Below are positions 21,395 to 31,604 of a stretch of 64,000 bases of DNA, in pieces. The position numbers were made by a program, and so were the translations under genes. How positions within the stretch are numbered: position 1 is the first letter of the stretch; every line of letters starts with the position of its first letter. The stretch is taken from NCBI RefSeq assembly GCF_016545825.1, contig NC_052622.1, positions 5,151,001 through 5,215,000 of the forward strand. The letters are read 5' to 3'. Under the pieces are notes generated by a model that ran no database searches, was not told the origin of the DNA, and worked only from the letters and a program-made list of their open reading frames with translations. This stretch comes from Eucalyptus grandis (taxonomy: Eukaryota; Streptophyta; Magnoliopsida; Myrtales; Myrtaceae).

Positions 21395-23975
21395 ATGCCC
21401 AAAGATCGACTCCTCCTCCTCCTTCTACGTCAGTCTTTTAGCATTGCCACAAAAAATAATGAATACACTAACTCTTGCAGCGAGATCCCGATCATAAGCA
21501 ACGTGTTTCAGCTTAGAGGCAACTCAAAGGTTTGCGGTGACTTTACTATGAGCTAACCTACATAAATAACCGTACCGTTATGGATTTGTACTCGGACCAG
21601 TATTGTCAACTATGACAACTACACAATTAGGGTTGCCGATGTAGGGATGAAAAAGGGCAATCGTTCATCTCTTCCTCTCCACTCTTTGTCATGTAGCAAC
21701 TTCTAGCTCCAACCAAATCCATAAGAATGCGAGGAATACAAGTTCTATGGTCGAGAGTCATGCAAGACCTTTTCGATCATGAATTGTACGAAGACCGTGC
21801 CTTCTCAGTTTTATGTTGACGCTTCGTCGTCCCTTGATGGGGTCAGTTTTTCTTTTACTTTTCTAGTACAAGAAGGTGATTATACACTATGGTGTTAGGA
21901 CTCTTGTGTGAGTAAATTGTGTTACAGAAATCTCACATCAAATGATTGGTGTAGTGTATAGCAATTAATATATCCCGATTAGCTCATGAGCCATTGGTCT
22001 AAACTTTTGATTGAATGTGGATCCAACTAGATATGTTGATAGGTTTAAACTTAGGTTCCCTCTTGGTAATCTCCTTGGAAGAAGGTATTTGACTTCTATC
22101 GCGTGCTTCCACCAATTGGTATCAGAGCCATGGTCACGGCTTGAGAAAAGTTGTTAGAGATGCAGAAGAATACTTGAATTAAGGGGGACTTCTATTGCGC
22201 GCTTATTAGAGCCATGGTCATGGTTTGAGATAAATTGTTAAAGATGCAAAATGATACTTGGATTAAGGGAGAATAGACCTCATGACTCACGTGTAAGTAA
22301 GTTGTGTTAGAGAAATCGTTAAGTTGGTATGGTGTGGAGCAGTTAATATATCTTAGTTAAATCATGACCCATAGGCTTAAGCTTTTAAGTGAATGTGAAT
22401 CCAACTGGATATATTGACAGATTCGAACTTGAGCTCCCTCTTGACGATCTTCAAAATAAGGTATCGAACTTCTGTTGCATGCTCCCAACACATGATCGAT
22501 ATAGATGTATTGTATATGGAAACTATATGCACTATAGAGCTTATGTCAATGATACTTGGGTGGGTTGATGGCAACAATCTTTAAACCTATGCCCAAATCC
22601 ATGAATAGATGGTTTTTGGATTTGAGCTTTCATGTCTTCCAATTGTGGGTAAGAAGTATTGCAAACATCATTTTGAGTGGTATGGGTAAGCACCAAATTT
22701 GGTGCGGACCCAAGAAAGTGAGACCTTTTAAGTTTGTTCAATTTTCTGAACAAAAAAATAAAAATAAAATTGTGGGGACATATTTGGTCAAAGTCCGTGA
22801 AATTTGTTCAAAACGTGAAATCGAGCTCAGTCATCTGTGTATCTTTTCAAAGCCCGTGTGATTTGAAAATGCCCAGTAAGCTCAGGTAGTTAGGTTGATG
22901 CTCGTGGTATTTTATATGTATTGTAATAAATACATTGTTTATTTATTTAATTCGAATTCTGCCAACAAATATTAATGAATTGAACCAATATACTAATTCC
23001 TTGATTACGGTCCAAATAAGTGCCTTTTTGAATTTCTTCAGCTTTCACTTGACACATATGCAGTCCATTTTCCAGGAATTTCCGCCTACTTCTACAATTT
23101 TGGCACCGGTATTGGAGGACTCTTGCTCTATGGCATCGGTAACAATAATTAAATCTTCTCATGTTGAATTGATTTGATGTTTCTAAATGCAAAAGATTTA
23201 ACAGACCCATAATTTTCTTGCGTTTTCCCCAAACTACAGCGTAACTGATGGCTGTGAAATTCATCTTGGGAGCCCCAAGGGAGATAATGTTGCTAATATG
23301 CAAATGGAGGAAAAGACACTTAGCAATGGATCAAAAGGTTGAACAATTTTTGTAGTCTAATAATAACTTCTTGCCAAATAAGGTACTTTTATTCGGACAT
23401 AAAAAAAAAAAAAGAAAATCACCAGCGGCCTTAAGGACAAATTGGGAGGATACAATTTCGTTTTCAAAGGCAAACTCTAGAGCGGCCGTAAGATGGCAAT
23501 GAAGATTATGAAGAAGAGGAAAGCGAATGGACAAGACTTCATCAACAAAGTGATTACCATAGGAAGAATTCATCATGTTAATGTGGTTAGACTCATTGAT
23601 TTTTGCTTTGAAGTCTCCAAATGAGCTCTTCTCTACAATTTCATGCATAATGGGTTTTGGATAAGCACATTTTCTCATGAGGACAAGGGACTTCTCTTGA
23701 TTGCAACGAAATGCATGATATTGCTCCCGGAGTAGTAGGAGAGATTGAATATTTTCATTGAGGATGTGACCTGCAAATCTATATTTTGATATTAAGTCTC
23801 ACAACATTTTTCTCGACAAAGGTTTCATCCAAAAAGTTTCCAACTTTGGGCTCGTAAGATTGTATCCCATCGAGTACGACAGTATGTTTCTAATTGCACG
23901 AGAAGAATCTTGGGATACATGATTCTAAACTTAAAGAACGTTGGGGGCTGGGGGCATACCTTACAAAGTTGATGT
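21395..23975 (+). pseudogene. LRK10L-type receptor kinase D, interrupted by a TRIM and truncated in the kinase
   Basis: ATG at 21395 gives MPKDRLLLLLLRQSFSIATK, then SCSEI and FQLRGNSKVCGD, with a stop soon after. The TRIM at 21893-22490 splits the ectodomain, which resumes with YAQIHE-like sequence near 22590. An exon at about 23075-23138 encodes GISAYFYNFGTGIGGLLLYGIG, a membrane-like segment. The kinase exon from about 23243 contains [26 protein letters not shown] and [14 protein letters not shown] with stops and frameshifts. It ends at ISYKVDV near 23970, where it passes straight into the upstream module of unit E. The last third of the kinase is absent. Confidence 0.82.
21893..22490 (+). 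mobile_element. TRIM retroelement 2 in ectodomain exon of unit D
   Basis: Two diverged repeats of about 215 bp (21893-22114 and about 22278-22490) share GTAAGTTGTGTTAGAGAAATC-like and TTAATATATC..TTAG phrases. The first is followed two bases later by TGGTATCAGAGCCATGGT (22117-22134), a strong Met-tRNA primer site. TTAAGGGAGAATAG precedes the second. No protein is encoded. The family is unrelated to TRIM 1. The flanking bases CTATGG and CATGAT may be a decayed target duplication. Confidence 0.8.
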
Positions 23976-23984
23976 CGATAGCTC

Positions 23985-24245
23985 GACAGCCGGTTTTTGC
24001 CTCGCTGTTGAATTCTGGTCTTTTCTAATCTATGCTCCTCGCTGCACGTCTGCCGGGCCAAGGGCGATTACACTTTGGGTGACCGGCTTTTGACTTTTCA
24101 GCCGACCATTACCAATCTTTTCCGTCTCTCGTACGTCCCATTGGTGTGGGTCGCTAAACCCCAGATCACGCACATCCACACAATTAGCTGGGGTCGGAGA
24201 ATTTTCCCCCTCTCTTGATAAATACCTCGTCATTATTTCAAGAAA
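23985..24245 (+). promoter_or_regulatory. Upstream module of the intact gene E
   Basis: Holds TGCTCCTCGCTGCACGTCTG, a W-box phrase GGCTTTTGACTTTTCAGCCG, CCATTACCAATCTTTTCC, CTCGTACGTCCCATTGG and TTATTTCAAGAAAGAAACAG. It begins directly at the truncation point of unit D's kinase, and part of the GC-rich section seen in other copies is missing. The retained W-box (WRKY-factor site) would suit defence-related control. That is inference. Confidence 0.5.
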
Positions 24246-24357
24246 GAAACAGGGCAACTAAAATCATTCCTCTCATTTTTATCTTTCTTCTACAGCTCAA
24301 CACGAAAACACTCAGATTTTGCTTTGTTGATGCGTGCTCCCTCCAATCGCATAAGCT

Positions 24358-27300
24358 ATGCACAAATATCAACTCCTCCTCCTCCTCCTCCTCCTCCTAC
24401 TCCTTACTCGGTCTTTTAGTATCCCCATCGAAAATAATCAATGCACCGCCTCTTGTGGCGAGATCGCTAACATAAGCTACCTGTTTCGGCCGAGGGACGA
24501 CTTAAAGGTCTGTGGCAATCCTGATTATGAACTAACCTGCGTAAATAACCGCACTGTTCTTGATTTGTACTCAAGCCAGTATCATGTAAGTTCTATCAAC
24601 TATATCAACTACACAATTAGGGTTGCTGATGTTGAGCTGCGAAAGGACAATTACTCGTCTCTTCCTCTCCACTCTTTGTCATGCCACAGCTTCTTTAACG
24701 ACAAATCAGATCGGTATAGATGCGGGGGATACATATCCACTAATGGAGAGTTATCCAAGACAGTTTCAATTGTGAACTGCACGAAGGCAGTTGCTTCTCG
24801 GTTATACATTGATGCTTCGTCATGCCTTGATGGGGTCAAATTTTCAAAATTTTCCAGTACAAGAAGGCAATTATATGCCGTGGTCGATGCTAATGTCTCG
24901 AATATGGAAAGTGCATGCACTATAGAGCATATGGCAATGATGCCAGGGTGGGCTGATGGAGACAATCTTCGTTCCTATGCACAAATTCATGATCTAATGG
25001 TTTATGGGTTTGAGCTTTCATGGCATCCAATAGCCTGTAAAAAGTATTGCAAAGATTATTTGATGTGCGACATCAATGACAAGCACCAAATTCAGTGCAT
25101 AGCCAAGACAGGTAACGACTTTTGAGTTTGTTCAATTTCTTATAATGAATAACAAGGGTGCCGTAACTTTTGTATGGTGCTCGTTTAAGTGCCATAACTT
25201 CTTCTTTTCTTTTTGTTCACTTAAGTGCCACATTAAAGTAAAATTGATCATTTGAATGTCGTTTCCCGCAAATCATCTTACGTAAATTTTTTTGTATTAA
25301 TTTTCCATTTCGACGTGGATTCTTTTATTTTTGAAAATTTTATTAATTGTCCAAATCAATGACAATGATGTCACATAGGATGATCTACATTTAATCGAAT
25401 TTTCCGCTAAGGCAAATCACTGATGACTCTTAAGTGATCGAATTTAAATTTATGGCAATCAAGAGAATTAAAAAAAAAAAAGTGTTATGACACTTAGGTG
25501 AATGTTGTACGAAAGTTATGACACTTTTAATGTACTTATCCCAAAATATTATTAAGATATATTTGGTCAAAGACCATGTAGTTAGTTCAGTCATCTGTAA
25601 GATCATGTAGTTAGTTCAATGTTGTTGTGGTATTTTATAAGTACGACAACGAATACATTTTTATTCATTTGTTAATTTAAGTAATTATAATTCTGCCAGT
25701 AAATCTTAGTGGATTGACCTTGATATACTCAATTACTCACTATTTGATTATGATCTAAGTAAACACATTCTATCTCTTTTGCAGATATCGCCTTTTACCT
25801 TGCCAGAATTGCCAGTGTTATTGAAGGGATCTCGCTCATTAGCTTCGGTAAACATCAATACAATCTTCATTGTGAAATCAAGTTAGTGTTCCTAAATACA
25901 AACATTCAACACACGCACGAATTGGTTATTCAAATAACAATAAATACATTATTTATTCAATTGTTTATCTATTTAGTTCAAATTCTGCCCACAAATCTTA
26001 GTGGACTGAACCGATATACACACTGCTTCATTATGGTCTAAATAAGTGTCTTTTAAATGTTCTTCAGGTTTGGTTGGTTACAAACTCAAAATCAATTGGG
26101 GAATACGGAGCGACACTTTCCCTTATGCGATGCTCTCGCTCTTTGGCATCGGTAACATTACTATAGTCTTCTCATTGTGAAATTGATTTAATATCTCTAA
26201 ATGAAAACATTTAACACATCCTCAAATTGGTTAAAATATATAGTGTTTCAATGCATGGTTGTGAAATTCATCTTGGGGGCCCCATGCGTGATGATGTTAC
26301 TAATACGCAAATGGAGGAGAAGACACTTAGCAATGGATCAAAATGTTGAAGAATTTTTGCAATCTAACAATTTCTTGCCAATAAGGTATTCTTACTCGAA
26401 CATCAGGAAAATCACGAGTGGCCTTAAGGATAAGCTAGGGGAGGGAGGGTATGGGTCCGTGTTCAAAGGAAGACTCCGGAGCGGCCGTGAGGTGGCGGTC
26501 AAGATTCTAAAGAAGGGAAAAACGAATGGGCAAGACTTCATCAATGAAGTAGCTATCATTGGCAGAATTCATCATGTTAATGTTGTTGGGCTCATTGGTT
26601 ATTGCTTTGAGGGCTCTAAACAAGCTCTTGTCTACCATTTCATGCATAATGGATCTTTGGATAAGCACATTTTCTCACGAGGACAAGGGATTTCTCTTGA
26701 ATGCAAGGAAGTGTATGAGATTGCTCTTGGAGTGGCTAGAGGGATTGAATATCTTCATCGAGGATGCGATATCCAAATTTTACACTTTGATATTAAGCCT
26801 CATAACATTCTTCTAGACAAGGATTTCACCCCAAAAGTTTCTGACTTTGGGCTTGCAAGATTGTATCCCACGGATTACAACACCGTGTCTCTGACTGCTG
26901 CAAGAGGAACCTTAGGGTACATGGCTCCAGAGCTTGTCTTCAAGAACCTTGGAGGCATCTCTTACAAAGCCGATGTCTATAGTTTTGGAAAATTGTTGAT
27001 GGAAATGGCCACTAGAAGGAAGAACGAGGACAAGGTTACAGGGTGTTCGAGTCATACTTACTTTCCTTTATGGGTTTATGACCAACTTAGCAAAGAATTG
27101 GAAATTCCAGTGGAAGTTAGTGAGGATGAGAGGAAAATAATAAAAAAGATGATAATAGTTGCTCTTTGGTGCATACAATGGAATCTTAACGATCGCCCTT
27201 CGATGCAGAAAGTCTTGGAAATGCTTGAAAGAGAAGTAGATGATCTACAAATATCTCCCAAGCCACTCTTTTATGCAACAGAAATGTCAAGAAGGGATGA

Positions 27301-27412
27301 TGGAACTTGGACTGACGAAGGCAATAATACCATATCCACTGCATCAACTAGTGCAATAACTTATGAAGATTCTCGTCTTGAGTGTACTAGTATTAGTATT
27401 ACACAAGCATAG
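24358..27412 (+). CDS. LRK10L/Lr10-type receptor-like kinase E, intact, four exons
   Basis: Join 24358-25111, 25785-25847, 26068-26151, 26244-27412. All introns are GT..AG with the same phase and 689 codons remain open. Residues 1-22 are a leucine-rich signal peptide. The GUB_WAK ectodomain follows ([26 protein letters not shown], conserved Cys). The membrane segment is about residues 300-322 ([16 protein letters not shown]) and is followed by KWRRRH. The kinase has a Gly loop LGEGGYGSV (from about 365), VAVK Lys at 387, [13 protein letters not shown] (HFD at 481-483, so a non-RD type), DFG at 501-503 and APE at 528-530. The tail ends SISITQA. The protein would sense wall or pathogen ligands at the plasma membrane and signal by Ser/Thr phosphorylation, as known for the Lr10 family. 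Its ligand is unknown. The first exon also stays open a little past the donor. Confidence 0.85.
25150..25540. mobile_element. MITE-like element in intron 1 of gene E
   Basis: Begins AAGGGTGCCGTAACTTTTGT with AAGTGCCATAACTT and ends with the inverted phrases AAGTGTTATGACACTTAGGT and GAAAGTTATGACACTT. It is noncoding. The same element is at the same intron position in unit G (57285-57665), so it was present before E and G were duplicated. Superfamily uncertain, perhaps Mutator-like. Confidence 0.6.
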
Positions 27413-28890
27413 ACACATATCAAAACCATTTGATCCAGTCACATGTGTGGCAAATTGAAACGTGGTATTGATGATGTTTCATGTATAGCTTCCCTTTCTT
27501 GGCCATCATTATATCATAGATGTTTATGACTATATTTATTATCTTAACTACGCCCAATTCATCTTTTAGCATTATCATATTAAAGATGTCATTGGTTATT
27601 GTTTGGACTCTTGGATCCAATAGAAAATCTAGTGACTACTTTCAGCATAGTGCTGAGGAGCAAGTTTGGGTTTCAAAGTCTTTGCTTAAAAGTCTAGCTA
27701 GCACCCAACCTGCTTTACGCATGGCTTAACGACACTTCAGTGATCGCTATGTATGTATTGCCTCATTGCATACCAATTGCCGCTAATAATGTTAAAAATG
27801 TTGGATGAAGAGGGATAATAAAAAATCGACTTAACGGCGGGGGAGTGCGAGATGGCAGAAGATATCAAAAGATGATCTCTTCCTCAATAACAATAATACA
27901 TGAGATTAATTAAATTCTTATTATATCTACTAGGTTGCAAAGTTATCTTAGTGGTAAATGTGCACTTAAAAAAAGATATTAGTTTTCCTTTTAGGGTTCA
28001 TTGTCCAAGGCTATTACATTAGGAGGAAATTTCATTCGAGGGGGATATATATGTCATCTTTATTACAATGATTTGAGTATTCTATTCGAGTCTAAATTTA
28101 TTGTGAAGGAGTATTTACCATGTTTAGTTTTCAAGACCGTCTTAACTATCCCAAACCCTTCTTGCTATCACTTTTGAGCAGTACATCACTCTTCATATCA
28201 AATTGAACGAACTCAAAATAGTTTTGGGGGGGACAAAATCCCACTACAAGAATGGATGCGAAATTTTACAATTTTTTGTGAATTTAATTTCGCCATTATT
28301 AAGATTGACTATTTTTTAGCCGGTGAACGTGCTCGTTGACCTTCGTTCGGCCAAAAAAAAAGTGCTCGTTGACTCCAAGCCCAACAATCATACGGATTTT
28401 AGGTGAGTATTGAACCAATAATCATATAGCTTCATTTGCATTTTTCTGATTAAGAAGTGAGGAAAAAGAATCGATCGGTACGTTTGCATAATTTACAATT
28501 TCACTGCTTTTTCTTGGCCGGGATACAATACTTCTGTTTTTGGGCCACCCGAAAATCTTGACAACACTTTCCGGTAACAGGTCCCTTAATTCGAGATACA
28601 GGGCGAAATGACGAAATTTCCAGGGGACCAAATCCAAAATAATAGAAAGGTCGCGTCCTTGGATGCAAAAAAGTCGTCTCACTAGTCGCTCTTTGCTTCC
28701 TTCCAGAAGTTTCTTTGCTTTAGCGAGGGAGGTCGCTTCTGGACTCAAACACTCAAACGCACTCGACCGTTAATTCAAAAATTAAGCAACCAAAAAAAGA
28801 AAAAAAAATCACCACATTCTAATTCTGATTCTGATTCTCGTTTAGAGGCTTTCGAGAATGGTTTTGATGGGGCCAACGCTTTGCTGGTGT
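27413..28890. repeat. 3' flank of gene E, duplicated after unit G
   Basis: No gene. Nearly all of this stretch is repeated at 59587-60930 with few differences, for example TTCATCTTTTAGCATTATCA and CGAGGGGGATATATATGTCA. The E and G duplication therefore extends about 1.4 kb past the stop codon. The minus frame at 28422-28748 is disrupted in the other copy and lacks motifs. Confidence 0.7.
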
Positions 28891-28892
28891 TT

Positions 28893-28970
28893 GCAGGTCC
28901 GATGGATGCGACGCGTTAAACCGGTGTGGGAAGAGGTTCGAAGATGCTACAAGAAAAGCACCAATGAGGC
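28893..28970 (+). pseudogene. Probable GEM-like (GRAM-domain) exon fragment 1
   Basis: In one frame the sequence reads LNRCGKRFEDATRKAP, close to the RCGKK..EATRKAE motif that precedes the GRAM domain in plant GEM-like/ABA-responsive proteins. A fuller version (RCKKRFEDATQKAEVLTDYV) is at 30649-30780. The fragment ends where a minus-strand ABCB fragment begins. Family assignment is from memory of one short motif, so it is tentative. Confidence 0.4.
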
Positions 28971-28983
28971 AATGAAGTACCGC

Positions 28984-29565
28984 AGTTTCCGTAACAGATA
29001 TTCTCTCTAATGGAGGAGCTAATGAGGATGGGCTCTCGCTGCACAAATCCTATTTGCATCCTCAGCCATCTCAGGTTGTATTCCTTTGTGTCCTTCCCAT
29101 CAATGGGCACCTTTCCTTCCATCGGATCGTAGAACCTCAGCAGAAGGACCAGAATAGAGGACTTTCCGGCACCACTTGGCCCGACAAGAGCTACCTTCGT
29201 CCCAGCTTCAATTTTCAACGAGAAGTTCTTCAGAACGGTAACTTCTGGTCGTGATGGGTACTTGAATTGGATGTTCTGGAACGCAGCAGTTCCTTCGATC
29301 CTCCCATGATGTGTATTTTCTGGCACATCTGGTTCAATTTCAGTTTTTTGTTCGAGGGTCTGGAATGCAGGGGTGAGTATGCTCATGGCCGATGATACAG
29401 TGGGGATCAGCGTCCACGGCTCTGTAATAGAAGGTACCGTGAGAGAGAAATCTGGTATGATCTTATGCCGTTTTCAAATGTGGCTTGTCCCTCTATCGAC
29501 CAAGACCGCGGTGTATTACAAGGCGACTGCATGTGCAATGTTCCATAAGCAAAGAGAAAATCCTT
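28984..29565 (-). pseudogene. ABCB-type (P-glycoprotein) transporter fragment
   Basis: Reading leftwards from 29565, a last transmembrane helix remnant (YTAVLV, with a stop before it) and, after a frameshift, TFENGIRSYQ and SLTVPSITEPWTLIPTV appear. An open run follows: AMSILTPAFQTLE, GRIEGTAAFQNIQFKYPSRP, then Walker A VALVGPSGAGKSS, RFYDPMEGK and IGFVQREP (Q-loop, usual QQEP). It stops at SSSIRENICYGN, before the signature motif and Walker B. It is therefore the last helix and first half of the second nucleotide-binding domain of a full-size ABCB exporter. It lies between a GEM-like fragment and a receptor-kinase tail. No intron is visible within it, so it may be one exon or a processed piece. 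Confidence 0.8.
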
Positions 29566-29651
29566 GGATTAAATCCACTTCATCACCTAGTGCAACAGCT
29601 TATAAAGCTTCTCAACTTGAGCATATAGGTACTAGTATAAGACAAGCATAG
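29566..29651 (+). pseudogene. Receptor-kinase C-terminal tail fragment
   Basis: The frame IKSTSSPSATAYKASQLEHI and its final GTSIRQA stop align with the last 28 residues of gene E ([17 protein letters not shown]... SITQA). The usual 3' flank follows. The rest of that unit has been replaced by the ABCB and GEM-like fragments to the left. Confidence 0.7.
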
Positions 29652-30648
29652 ATAACTATTAATAGCACATAATCTGGTCACATATGTGACAAAAAGAAAC
29701 GATCGTATTGATGATGTAGGTCTCCTTTCATAGTCATTATCAAATTATACATGTTTATGACTACGTTTATGAATCTTAATATCGATTTCAGCATAGTCCT
29801 ACGAGAAATGAGTTTGGATTTCGTAGTCTCTTTTTCAAAAGCCCAGCTAACACATAACATGTTCTAGATTTTGGCTTCATGGCACTCCAGCGATGTATGT
29901 ACGTGTCACTTCATGACACATCAATTGTCGCCACATAATGTTGATAAATGACGATTGGGGAGAGATGATAAAATTTTAGGAAAGATGATAAATAAAAACT
30001 TCGGTCTGATGGAGGGGGAGTACGAGGCGGTTAACTACACAATAGATGACGGGGACTTCAAATTCTTGTTTCTTTCATGAGGCCGCTAAGGTTATTTGGT
30101 GGTAAGTGAGGTTATCTGTTGATTGATAAGGGAAGAAGAGAGCATGGATTGGCGAGTTGCATCATTTACAATTTCTTTGCTTTTGGCCCCCAAAAATCCC
30201 GAAATAACAATAGTAATATCCCTCGCTATTGCAGTCCCAATCAACACTTGAGCGAGAGAAGAAGGCAAAGACGTGGTCGAAGAAGAAGGTGATAAGTGGT
30301 GGAGGCGAAGTGGCAGCGGCGCGGTGCGGCACATGCTTAGTGAAGCCACCATGGAGCCGCGGGTGCATCCTGCAAACCAACACACTGCTGCATGGGAAGC
30401 TGGCGAGGCTCGCCCCATGAGCTTTCACTCCGGCCACTTGAATGCCACGACAAGTGGCCTGGTCCCTGGCTTCGTTAACCTCAACCAAAGCAGCGGCGTG
30501 AACCCATCCATCCACGTTGCTCTGTGAATGCTTCTGCGTAGTTTGGCAGGAGTAAGGATTGTCGAGGCCTCAAATTCACGCTTGAAGTTATATTCTGATT
30601 GATGATTAGGCTTTTAAGAATGTCGTAGTTGAGGCCAACTCGTTCCTG
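29652..30648. other. Receptor 3' flank followed by unassigned duplicated DNA
   Basis: 29652-30080 is receptor-unit 3' flank, as after 15266. 30120-30200 resembles 28460-28520 and 60620-60680. 30250-30530 is GC-richer and open in several frames (84 codons on +, 117 on -) without a domain I recognise. It could be the 5' part of the GEM-like gene whose next fragment begins at 30649, but I cannot show that. Confidence 0.4.
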
Positions 30649-30780
30649 ATGAGTGCAGGTTCGATGAACAAGATATGCTATGAGTTGAACAGGTGTAAGA
30701 AGAGGTTTGAAGATGCTACGCAAAAAGCAGAGGTGCTCACGGACTATGTCAGGCATCACGGTGAGTTTTCTCTGCACATT
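30649..30780 (+). pseudogene. Probable GEM-like (GRAM-domain) exon fragment 2
   Basis: The frame reads MSAGSMNKICYELNRCKKRF and EDATQKAEVLTDYVRHHGEF. GEM-like proteins carry RWGKK..EATRKAEDLAGNxWQHLKT in the same place, so the match covers about 25 residues with several differences. A GTGAGT donor follows the HH codons at about 30760. No GRAM domain is found downstream. A shorter paralogous fragment is at 28893. Confidence 0.4.
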
Positions 30781-31462
30781 TTCTCGCCAAACATGTCTGT
30801 AAAAACAGAGAGAAACATTTCGGATTTATTCATGGAGAGGTAGTTGATTGGTGATTGTTTGGTTGCATATGTTATTGACCTGTTTTTGCTATATATGAGA
30901 ATGTTGTCGAAGTAAATATTCAAATAAAAGAGTTCGGCACCTTGTTCTTCGTTGACGTTCATTTGGGAATCGGTTCCATTGTAGTCACCACCTCGGAACT
31001 AACATCCATGCTTCATAATTAGTGTACTCAATCCGCGAATTGGCGTACTTTTGGGGCGATGGAGAGTTAGGGAATCATGGCTAGTGAGTTTGCACTGCCT
31101 GAGGGTGAAATTCAACTTTCAGGCGACATCTATTTGTACTTCGGCTAGTATCCAAACCCATAATACTATTTACTCTTTCAAGAATATTTTCTATCCACAC
31201 AACATTTGACCGGTTCAATTTTTAAGTAAATGCCATGGATTCATTTGCGATCGAAATTTCCGCTTCAGATTCTTTAGATCTCACCACGGGGACATAGAGA
31301 AGTCCCGTGCTAAGGGAGCAGCTGACATTGCTACGTCCATAAAGAATCATAATTATTAGCCGATGATTGAGGTTTGAATGGTCAACAGAAAATGTCATTA
31401 GATTATTTGGGTAAGGAAGAGGAACTAATCTTAATATGATATACTCAAGTAAGTTGCTCAAA

Positions 31463-31465
<3 letters not shown>
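30781..31465. other. Intergenic, no gene seen
   Basis: Ordinary AT-rich DNA. Short frames (for example 31222-31461 on the minus strand) have no motif. Confidence 0.4.

Positions 31466-31534
<69 letters not shown>
31466..31534. repeat. (AT)n microsatellite
   Basis: An uninterrupted run of about 34 AT dinucleotides, likely highly length-variable. It ends at GACGTGTCAAG. Confidence 0.95.
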
Positions 31535-31536
<2 letters not shown>

Positions 31537-31604
31537 CGTGTCAAGATATTGGATCTGAGAAAAAATAAAATAGACCTCGAAATTAACTCCCAAATTAAAT
31601 TAAA

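Noticed and set aside
30092..30527. Possible coding exon on either strand
   Set aside because: Open in several frames, but I recognise no domain. A weak resemblance to membrane enzyme segments on the minus strand was not convincing.
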